Below are positions 55,971-64,000 of a DNA stretch of 64,000 bases, one piece after another. Position 1 is the first letter of the stretch, and each line of letters begins with the position of its first letter. The DNA is from Pseudomonas sp. UYIF39 (lineage in GTDB: Bacteria > Pseudomonadota > Gammaproteobacteria > Pseudomonadales > Pseudomonadaceae). Position numbers and translations under genes: made by a program. A model generated the notes under the pieces. The model made no database searches. It was not told where the DNA came from and was given only the letters and a program-made list of their open reading frames with translations. Where the stretch lies: positions 186,001 through 250,000 of the forward strand of contig NZ_JALBYU010000004.1 of the NCBI RefSeq assembly GCF_029963765.1, read 5' to 3'.

Positions 55971-58900
55971 GCCTTCAATCCTGCGTGTAGATCCTGCAAG
56001 CGGCGCACGGTCTTCTCGGGACCGAACTTCAGCGCTTCGCAGATAGCTTCGCCAGCAGCAATGGTAGTGGTGCAGTAGATTTTGTGCTGCAAGGCATTAC
56101 GACGAATGGAGTACGAATCAGCGATCGATTGACGACCTTCGGTGGTGTTGATGATCAGGGTGACTTCGTCATTCTTGATCATGTCGACCACGTGCGGACG
56201 ACCTTCGGTCACCTTGTTCACACGACGCACTTTCAGGCCTGCGGCTTCGATAAGCTTGGCAGTACCGGCAGTGGCGACCACTTCGAAGCCCAAGTTGATC
56301 AGATCACGGGCCACGCCTGCAACCAGTGGCTTGTCGTCATCACGCACACTGATGAACGCGGTACCGCCGGTCGGCAACACTTCGCTGGCGCCCATTTGGG
56401 CCTTGGCAAACGCTTCACCGAAGGTGTCGCCCACGCCCATCACTTCACCAGTGGACTTCATCTCTGGGCCCAGGATCGGGTCCACGCCAGGGAATTTGGC
56501 GAATGGGAACACCGCCTCTTTCACACTGTAGAAGTTCGGAATGATTTCTTTGGTGAAACCGATTTCCTTCAGGGTTTTACCGGCCATCACGCGAGCCGCG
56601 ATCATTGCCAGGGAAACACCGATGCACTTCGACACGAACGGTACGGTACGGGAAGCGCGCGGGTTGACTTCGATGACGTAGATGTCTTCGCCTTGCAGCG
56701 CCAGCTGAACGTTCATCAGGCCGACAACGCCCAGTTCCAGGGCCATTTTCTTGACCTGTTCGCGCATCTCGTCCTGGATGTGAGCAGGCAGCGAGTACGG
56801 CGGCAAGGAGCACGCGGAGTCACCGGAGTGAACGCCGGCCTGCTCGATGTGCTGCATGATCGCGCCGATCACCACGTCGGTGCCGTCGCAGACCGCATCC
56901 ACGTCCATTTCGATTGCGCAGTTGAGGAAGTGGTCGAGCAGCACCGGGCTGTCGTTGGACACTTTCACCGCATCGCGCAGGTAGCGCTTGAGCTCTTCTT
57001 CTTCGTAAACGATTTCCATCGCGCGGCCGCCCAGTACGTAGGACGGACGAACCACCAGCGGGTAACCAATCTTGCTGGCCGCACGAATCGCTTCGTCTTC
57101 GCTGCGCACGGTGGCGTTTGGCGGCTGACGCAGGTTCAGGCGCTCAACCATTTGCTGGAAGCGCTCACGGTCTTCGGCACGGTCAATAGCGTCAGGGCTG
57201 GTGCCGATGATCGGCACGCCAGCTTCTTCCAGGGCACGAGCCAGTTTAAGCGGGGTTTGGCCGCCGTACTGGACGATCACGCCTTTTGGCTTCTCGACGC
57301 GGCAGATTTCCAGCACGTCTTCCAGGGTCACCGGCTCGAAGTACAGACGATCGGAGGTGTCGTAATCGGTCGAAACGGTTTCCGGGTTGCAGTTGACCAT
57401 GATGGTCTCGTAACCGTCGGCGCGCAGGGCCAGTGCCGCGTGTACGCAGCAGTAGTCGAACTCGATGCCTTGGCCGATGCGGTTAGGACCGCCGCCGAGG
57501 ATCATGATCTTGTCGCGGCCCGTCGGTGCGGCTTCGCACTCTTCCTCGTACGTCGAGTAGAGGTAAGCGGTGTCGGTGGCGAACTCGGCCGCGCAGGTGT
57601 CAACGCGCTTGTAGACCGGGAAGATCTCAAGCTTGTGACGGTGGCGACGCAGAGCCTTCTCGGTCACGCCCAGCAGCTTGGCCAGACGCATGTCGGAGAA
57701 GCCTTTGCGCTTGAGGCGGAACATCAAGTCGCGGTCGATGCTGGCCAGACCCAGGGTCTTGACCTTCTCTTCTTCCTTGATCAGATCTTCGATCTGCACC
57801 AGGAACCACGGGTCGATCATGTTCATGCCGAAGATGTCTTCGACCGACAGGCCGGCGCGGAAGGCGTCAGCCACGTACCAGATACGCTCGGCACCCGGCA
57901 CGGTCAGTTCGCGCTTGAGCACGCTCATGCTTTCCGGGTTGCTCAGGTCGAGCTTCTCGTCCAGACCGCAAACGCCCACTTCCAGACCGCGCAGGGCTTT
58001 CTGCAGGGATTCCTGGAAAGTCCGGCCGATGGCCATCACTTCACCGACCGACTTCATTTGAGTGGTCAGGCGTGCGTCGGCTTTCGGAAATTTTTCGAAG
58101 GCGAACCGTGGCAGCTTGGTGACGACGTAGTCGATCGACGGCTCGAAGGATGCAGGAGTAGCGCCGCCGGTGATTTCGTTCTGCAGCTCGTCCAGGGTGT
58201 AGCCGATCGCCAGCTTGGCAGCGATACGCGCAATCGGGAAACCAGTGGCTTTCGAGGCCAGTGCCGAAGAGCGAGATACACGCGGGTTCATCTCGATCAC
58301 GACCATACGGCCAGTGTCGGGGCAGATGCCAAACTGAACGTTGGAGCCGCCGGTTTCCACGCCGATCTCACGCAGTACCGCCAACGAGGCGTTACGCATG
58401 ATCTGGTATTCCTTGTCCGTCAGGGTCTGTGCCGGAGCAACGGTGATCGAGTCACCGGTGTGCACGCCCATCGGGTCAAAGTTTTCGATGGAGCAGACGA
58501 TGATGCAGTTGTCCTTCTTATCGCGGACAACCTCCATCTCATACTCTTTCCAGCCGATCAGGGATTCGTCGATCAGCAGCTCTTTGGTCGGCGACAGGTC
58601 GAGACCGCGGGCGCAGATTTCTTCGAACTCTTCACGGTTGTAAGCGATACCGCCACCGGTGCCGCCCATGGTGAAGGACGGACGGATGATGCACGGGAAG
58701 CCGAGCTTCTCGAGGACCACATTGGCCTCTTCCATGCTGTGGGCGATACCCGAACGCGGGCAGTCCAGGCCGATGGATTTCATCGCCTTGTCGAAGCGCG
58801 AACGGTCTTCAGCCTTGTCGATGGTGTCAGCGTTGGCGCCGATCATCTCTACGCCGAACTTCTCCAGAACGCCTTCGCGCTCCAGATCCAGTGCGCAGTT

Positions 58901-59188
58901 CAGAGCGGTCTGGCCACCCATGGTCGGCAGCAGCGCGTCCGGACGCTCTTTCTCGATGATTTTGGCAACGGTCTGCCACTTGATCGGCTCGATGTAGGTG
59001 GCGTCGGCCATGTCCGGGTCGGTCATGATGGTCGCTGGGTTGGAATTCACCAGGATGACGCGGTAACCCTCCTCGCGCAGGGCTTTACAGGCCTGGGCGC
59101 CGGAGTAGTCGAATTCGCAGGCCTGGCCGATCACGATCGGGCCAGCGCCGAGAATCAGGATGCTTTTAATATCTGTACGTTTTGGCAT
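55967..59188 (-). CDS. carB: Carbamoyl-phosphate synthase large subunit
   Basis: This 1073-residue subunit makes carbamoyl phosphate from ammonia, bicarbonate and two ATP, for arginine and pyrimidines. It has duplicated ATP-grasp halves (first from [20 protein letters not shown], second from [20 protein letters not shown]), an oligomerisation domain between, and the C-terminal allosteric MGS-like domain ([15 protein letters not shown]). I used the MPKRTDIKS start at 59188; the frame opens five codons earlier. It follows carA by 118 nt. Confidence 0.97.
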   Translation of the reverse strand: MPKRTDIKSILILGAGPIVIGQACEFDYSGAQACKALREEGYRVILVNSNPATIMTDPDMADATYIEPIKWQTVAKIIEKERPDALLPTMGGQTALNCALDLEREGVLEKFGVEMIGANADTIDKAEDRSRFDKAMKSIGLDCPRSGIAHSMEEANVVLEKLGFPCIIRPSFTMGGTGGGIAYNREEFEEICARGLDLSPTKELLIDESLIGWKEYEMEVVRDKKDNCIIVCSIENFDPMGVHTGDSITVAPAQTLTDKEYQIMRNASLAVLREIGVETGGSNVQFGICPDTGRMVVIEMNPRVSRSSALASKATGFPIARIAAKLAIGYTLDELQNEITGGATPASFEPSIDYVVTKLPRFAFEKFPKADARLTTQMKSVGEVMAIGRTFQESLQKALRGLEVGVCGLDEKLDLSNPESMSVLKRELTVPGAERIWYVADAFRAGLSVEDIFGMNMIDPWFLVQIEDLIKEEEKVKTLGLASIDRDLMFRLKRKGFSDMRLAKLLGVTEKALRRHRHKLEIFPVYKRVDTCAAEFATDTAYLYSTYEEECEAAPTGRDKIMILGGGPNRIGQGIEFDYCCVHAALALRADGYETIMVNCNPETVSTDYDTSDRLYFEPVTLEDVLEICRVEKPKGVIVQYGGQTPLKLARALEEAGVPIIGTSPDAIDRAEDRERFQQMVERLNLRQPPNATVRSEDEAIRAASKIGYPLVVRPSYVLGGRAMEIVYEEEELKRYLRDAVKVSNDSPVLLDHFLNCAIEMDVDAVCDGTDVVIGAIMQHIEQAGVHSGDSACSLPPYSLPAHIQDEMREQVKKMALELGVVGLMNVQLALQGEDIYVIEVNPRASRTVPFVSKCIGVSLAMIAARVMAGKTLKEIGFTKEIIPNFYSVKEAVFPFAKFPGVDPILGPEMKSTGEVMGVGDTFGEAFAKAQMGASEVLPTGGTAFISVRDDDKPLVAGVARDLINLGFEVVATAGTAKLIEAAGLKVRRVNKVTEGRPHVVDMIKNDEVTLIINTTEGRQSIADSYSIRRNALQHKIYCTTTIAAGEAICEALKFGPEKTVRRLQDLHAGLKA

Positions 59189-59247
59189 GGGTTTGTCACT
59201 CAAATCCGCAGGTCAGTCGGCAAGCCGTCTTGTTCAATCTTTGAAGC

Positions 59248-59283
59248 CTTGAGGGGGCCACCGGTGTCGGGACCGCCCTCAAG
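59248..59283 (-). other. Intercistronic hairpin between carA and carB
   Basis: CTTGAGGG and CCCTCAAG form an 8-bp stem around a partly paired GC-rich centre, just after the carA stop. No T-run follows. The whole 118-nt gap lacks any reading frame that looks like a gene. Confidence 0.5.
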
Positions 59284-59306
59284 CTTTGCTACATCAAGGC
59301 GAGCGA

Positions 59307-60443
59307 TTAGCGTCGCTTGGCCATTTCATTGATGAAGCGATCAAACAGTGGTGCTACGTCGTTCGGGCCAGGGCTGGCTTCCGGGTGACCCTGGAAGCTG
59401 AAGGCGCTCTTGTCGGTACGCTCGATGCCTTGCAGGGTGCCGTCGAACAGCGATTTGTGGATCGCGCGGACGTTGGCTGGCAGGGTCGTTTCGTCTACCG
59501 CAAAACCGTGGTTCTGGCTGGTGATCATCACCACACCGGTGTCCAGATCCTGGACCGGGTGGTTGGCACCGTGGTGGCCGTGACCCATTTTCAGGGTCTT
59601 GGCACCGGAGGCCAGGGCCAGCAGTTGGTGACCAAGGCAGATACCGAAGACCGGAATTTCGGTTTCCAGCACATCTTTGATCGCCTGGATCGCGTAGTCG
59701 CAAGGCTCCGGGTCACCAGGGCCATTGGACAGGAACACGCCGTCCGGCTTCATCGCCAGAACGTCAGCGGCTGGGGTTTGAGCCGGCACCACGGTCACGC
59801 GGCAACCGCGCTCGACCAGCATGCGCAGGATATTCAGTTTGACGCCGTAGTCGTAGGCAACCACATGGTATGGCAGCTCGGAGGCTTCGATAGTCGCGTG
59901 GCTGTCGGTTTTCAAATCCCAGACAGTCGAGCGCCACTCGTATTTCTCTTTGGTGCTGACGACTTTCGCCAGGTCCATGCCCTTGAGGCCAGGGAAACCC
60001 TGAGCGGCGGCGATGGCTGCTTCTTCGGAAATGTTGTCACCGGCCATGATGCAGCCGTTCTGCGCGCCTTTTTCACGCAGGATGCGCGTCAGGCGGCGAG
60101 TGTCGATACCGGCGATTGCCACAACGTTGTTGGCTTTCAGGTAGTCGGACAGAGACATCGTGTTACGCCAGTTGCTCGCAACCAGCGGCAGGTCACGGAT
60201 AACCAGGCCAGCGGACCAGACGCGGTCGGACTCGGCGTCTTCCGGCGTGGTGCCGGTGTTGCCGATGTGCGGGTAAGTCAGGGTAACAATCTGTTGGGCG
60301 TAGGAAGGATCGGTAAGGATTTCCTGATAGCCGGTCATTGCGGTGTTGAACACCACCTCACCAACGGTTTGACCGTCGGCTCCAATGGCTTCGCCGCGAA
60401 AAATGCTGCCATCAGCAAGGGCGAGTATGGCTGGCTTAGTCAA
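59307..60443 (-). CDS. carA: Carbamoyl-phosphate synthase small (glutaminase) subunit
   Basis: This 378-residue subunit hydrolyses glutamine and passes ammonia to CarB. The class I amidotransferase nucleophile Cys is in [13 protein letters not shown], with the His/Glu pair in [12 protein letters not shown]. The start codon is a TTG (TTG-ACT-AAG) with GGGAGG nine nt upstream; this start gives the normal [13 protein letters not shown]-terminus. Its leader contains an intrinsic terminator (60489-60526). Confidence 0.96.
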   Translation of the reverse strand: MTKPAILALADGSIFRGEAIGADGQTVGEVVFNTAMTGYQEILTDPSYAQQIVTLTYPHIGNTGTTPEDAESDRVWSAGLVIRDLPLVASNWRNTMSLSDYLKANNVVAIAGIDTRRLTRILREKGAQNGCIMAGDNISEEAAIAAAQGFPGLKGMDLAKVVSTKEKYEWRSTVWDLKTDSHATIEASELPYHVVAYDYGVKLNILRMLVERGCRVTVVPAQTPAADVLAMKPDGVFLSNGPGDPEPCDYAIQAIKDVLETEIPVFGICLGHQLLALASGAKTLKMGHGHHGANHPVQDLDTGVVMITSQNHGFAVDETTLPANVRAIHKSLFDGTLQGIERTDKSAFSFQGHPEASPGPNDVAPLFDRFINEMAKRR

Positions 60444-60488
60444 GAAGACCTCCCGTAAATAAAGCCTGAAAGGGCGATCGCAGGTTGT

Positions 60489-60526
60489 AAAAAAGCGGAG
60501 TGACGTATGGACACGTCACCCCGCTT
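60489..60526 (-). terminator. Intrinsic terminator within the carA leader
   Basis: On the minus strand a 14-bp stem (AAGCGGGGTGACGT with its partner, one mismatch) is followed by six T. It ends about 45 nt before the carA start and comes after a separate terminator that already closes dapB, which makes it a candidate attenuator of carAB. Confidence 0.7.
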
Positions 60527-60656
60527 CTTCACCGAATAATTCTGCGCGCTTTTAGTGGACACACTAAAGCTGTAGCTTACAGAAAAAGGCATTTTTGGTC
60601 TACCGCCAATGAGCCTTAAAGGCCGAGGAATGCGACAGGACGTCGCTTGGCGGAGT

Positions 60657-60688
60657 AAAACCGGGCTCAAACACACTATTTGAGCCCG
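60657..60688 (-). terminator. Intrinsic terminator of dapB
   Basis: CGGGCTCAAA and TTTGAGCCCG (60662-60671 and 60679-60688) form a perfect 10-bp stem; GGTTTTACTCC follows on the minus strand. It lies 15 nt past dapB. Confidence 0.8.
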
Positions 60689-60702
60689 ATTTCGGGCGCA
60701 TC

Positions 60703-61518
<816 letters not shown>

Positions 61519-62643
61519 TTACAAATCGCCGAAGAAGCGCTTCACGCCTTCGAACCAACCAGTGGTTTTAGGCGAATGGCTGTTGTCATCTGCCAGCGAG
61601 CTACGGAACTCTTCCAGCAGTTCGCGCTGACGACGCCCCAGATTGACCGGGGTTTCGACCGCTACACGGCACATCAAGTCACCAGCACCGCCGCCGCGCA
61701 CTGGCGCAACGCCCTTGCCGCGAACACGGAACTGCTTGCCGGTCTGAGTCCCCTCAGGAATCTTCAGTTTGACTCGACCATCAAGGGTCGGAATCTCCAG
61801 CTCGCCACCCAGCGCAGCATCGACAAAACTGATCGGCACTTCGCAGAACAGGTGCTTGCCGTCTCGCTGGAAGATCGCGTGCTCACGCACGTTGATCACC
61901 ACGTACAGGTCGCCCGTCGGACCACCCTGAGCACCCGCCTCGCCTTCGCCGGACAGACGAATTCGATCACCGGTATCGACGCCGGCCGGCACTTTCACCG
62001 AGAGGGTTTTGTACTCTTCGACACGACCTTGACCGTCGCACGAGTCGCACGGATCGGAAATGATCTTGCCCTGGCCATGACAGCGCGGACATGTCTGCTG
62101 CACCGAGAAAAAGCCCTGCTGCATACGGACTTGACCGATACCGCCGCATGTCGGGCAGGTTATCGGCGAGGAACCTTTCTTGGCACCCGAACCGTCGCAC
62201 GGCTTGCAGTTGACCAATGTCGGAACACGGATATTAACGGTCGTACCGCGCACCGCTTCTTCCAGATTCAGTTCCAGGGTGTAACGCAGGTCGCTGCCGC
62301 GCTGAGCGCCGCCACGAGAACCGCCGCGACCGCCGCCGAAGAAGTCACTGAAGACATCACCAAAGATGTCGGAGAAGTTCTGACCGCCAAACCCTGCACC
62401 GCCGCCGCCCATGCTTGGATCGACACCGGCATGACCGTACTGGTCGTAGGCCGCTCGCTTGCTGGAATCGGACAGGACTTCGTAGGCCTCGTTGGCCTCC
62501 TTGAACATATCTTCCGACGCTTTGTCATCGGGATTACGGTCCGGGTGGTGCTTCATCGCCAGGCGACGGTAGGCCTTTTTCAGGTCTGCTTCGCTTGAGC
62601 CACGCTCAACACCCAATACTTCGTAATAGTCACGCTTTGCCAT
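61519..62643 (-). CDS. dnaJ: Chaperone protein DnaJ
   Basis: This 374-residue co-chaperone delivers clients to DnaK and stimulates its ATPase. It has the J-domain (residues 1-70, HPD motif in [14 protein letters not shown]), a Gly/Phe-rich linker ([19 protein letters not shown]), four zinc-binding CxxCxGxG-type repeats ([42 protein letters not shown]) and C-terminal substrate-binding domains. The start is [12 protein letters not shown] at 62643; the frame runs further upstream. Confidence 0.97.
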   Translation of the reverse strand: MAKRDYYEVLGVERGSSEADLKKAYRRLAMKHHPDRNPDDKASEDMFKEANEAYEVLSDSSKRAAYDQYGHAGVDPSMGGGGAGFGGQNFSDIFGDVFSDFFGGGRGGSRGGAQRGSDLRYTLELNLEEAVRGTTVNIRVPTLVNCKPCDGSGAKKGSSPITCPTCGGIGQVRMQQGFFSVQQTCPRCHGQGKIISDPCDSCDGQGRVEEYKTLSVKVPAGVDTGDRIRLSGEGEAGAQGGPTGDLYVVINVREHAIFQRDGKHLFCEVPISFVDAALGGELEIPTLDGRVKLKIPEGTQTGKQFRVRGKGVAPVRGGGAGDLMCRVAVETPVNLGRRQRELLEEFRSSLADDNSHSPKTTGWFEGVKRFFGDL

Positions 62644-62831
62644 AAGTCTTTGCACTCTTAAGGACGTCCGGCAAACCTCTCCTGAGCCTTGCCAAACTCG
62701 TTGAGCCCCAATACAGGCCCGGACCCAACTCACGTCAATTCAACGATCCTGGTCTTTGATTCGATACGGTACTTTCGGCTCGAAAAGCAGGAGCATTCCC
62801 GGCCATACCGCCAACACTGGAGCGGACTGAA

Positions 62832-62968
62832 TGGCTTGTTCGTTAGGCAATTCCGGCGCCTGAACACCATATCCTGCGTTGCCGCACCTCCCCATAGCGA
62901 GCTATGAGTCGTCGCAGCGCCTTGGCTATGGCGTTCAGGAATCCGAACTTGCTCTAACGAACAAGCCA
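62832..62968. mobile_element. MITE-like element with 15-bp terminal inverted repeats
   Basis: Ends TGGCTTGTTCGTTAG (62832-62846) and its exact complement (62954-62968) bound 137 bp. Sub-terminal parts also pair (CCTGAACACCATA with TATGGCGTTCAGG, 12 of 13) and the centre holds a CATAGC/GCTATG palindrome, so the element folds nearly end to end. It codes for nothing convincing. It lies in the 450-nt dnaK-dnaJ gap. Without other copies in the window, mobility is inferred from structure. Confidence 0.55.
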
Positions 62969-63015
62969 CTCACTCCGCCTTTGTCGCATGCTGTAAAAAT
63001 TCGCTAACTCCAGAC

Positions 63016-63050
63016 ACGCCAACGCGGGAGCAAGCTCCCGCGCGGCGACA
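63016..63050. repeat. Short REP-like hairpin downstream of dnaK
   Basis: GCGGGAG-CAAG-CTCCCGC (within ACGCGGGAGCAAGCTCCCGC) is a 7-bp perfect stem, close to the core of the family A REP. It lies about 50 nt past dnaK and may act as its 3' hairpin. No T-run follows. Confidence 0.55.
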
Positions 63051-63096
63051 TCCTACCAGTCACCGCCTGAAGGCAGTCAACCGGGCGACCAACAAC

Positions 63097-64000
<904 letters not shown>

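Noticed and set aside
56084..59332. Very long open frame on the plus strand opposite carB (about 1080 codons)
   Set aside because: It mirrors carB and reflects GC-rich codon bias on the opposite strand; the translation is rich in His, Gln, Val and Arg and has no recognisable domain. The same holds for long antisense frames opposite piuA/piuB (14243-17221), fruB (26066-28801), infB (43472-46063), prfC (4758-6359), pnp and nusA.
62689..62969. Two short frames in the dnaJ-dnaK gap
   Set aside because: They run through the fold-back element on opposite strands, have no ribosome site I trust, and the translations look like non-coding DNA.

Overview
The window reads as chromosome of a fluorescent-group Pseudomonas (P. 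fluorescens / P. koreensis type). Support: GC-rich coding with Pseudomonas-type protein sequences throughout, REP/REPIN-like inverted repeats between genes, and blocks whose order matches what I recall of the P. aeruginosa map (piuB-piuA-piuC-Sel1...speC; MCP-ampE-ampD-DUF1631-nadC; pnp-rpsO-truB-rbfA-infB-nusA-rimP; secG through dnaK). Species cannot be fixed from the sequence alone.

Layout. 1-4.2 kb: dppBCDF, the rear of a dipeptide ABC transporter operon. 4.2-6.3 kb: a small secreted acidic protein and prfC. 6.7-10.2 kb: a four-gene osmoprotectant (glycine betaine/choline type) ABC transporter. 10.4-11.9 kb: speC behind a structured leader with an intrinsic terminator hairpin. 11.9-12.5 kb: a ParE/RHH-type toxin-antitoxin pair. 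12.5-19.2 kb: the piu iron-uptake block (Sel1 protein, piuC, TonB receptor piuA, PepSY-flavoreductase piuB) with Fur-box-like sites. 19.2-23.3 kb is accessory: a PhoD phosphatase, a short DUF6124-like gene behind an unusual structured element, and a broken S-type bacteriocin with a colicin E3-type rRNase domain, followed by two small immunity-like genes that resemble each other. 23.3-30.2 kb: fructose PTS fruB-fruK-fruA with divergent fruR and an intergenic FruR/Cra operator. 30.2-38.6 kb: tatD, a small zinc-ribbon membrane protein, a chemoreceptor, ampE-ampD, a DUF1631 protein and nadC.

38.7-64 kb is mostly minus-strand housekeeping: tRNA-Thr, pnp, rpsO, truB, rbfA, infB, nusA, rimP, tRNA-fMet, tRNA-Leu, secG, tpiA, glmM, folP, ftsH, rlmE, (plus-strand yhbY), a DUF4149 protein, greA, carB, carA, dapB, dnaJ, and dnaK cut by the window end. 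These cover RNA decay, ribosome assembly and initiation, secretion, wall precursor and folate synthesis, proteolysis, pyrimidine/arginine and lysine synthesis and chaperoning.

The most interesting parts are the degenerate bacteriocin with its tandem immunity-like genes, the structured element upstream of the DUF6124-like gene, terminator-like hairpins inside the leaders of speC, carA and rimP, and a 137-bp element with perfect 15-bp terminal inverted repeats between dnaJ and dnaK.
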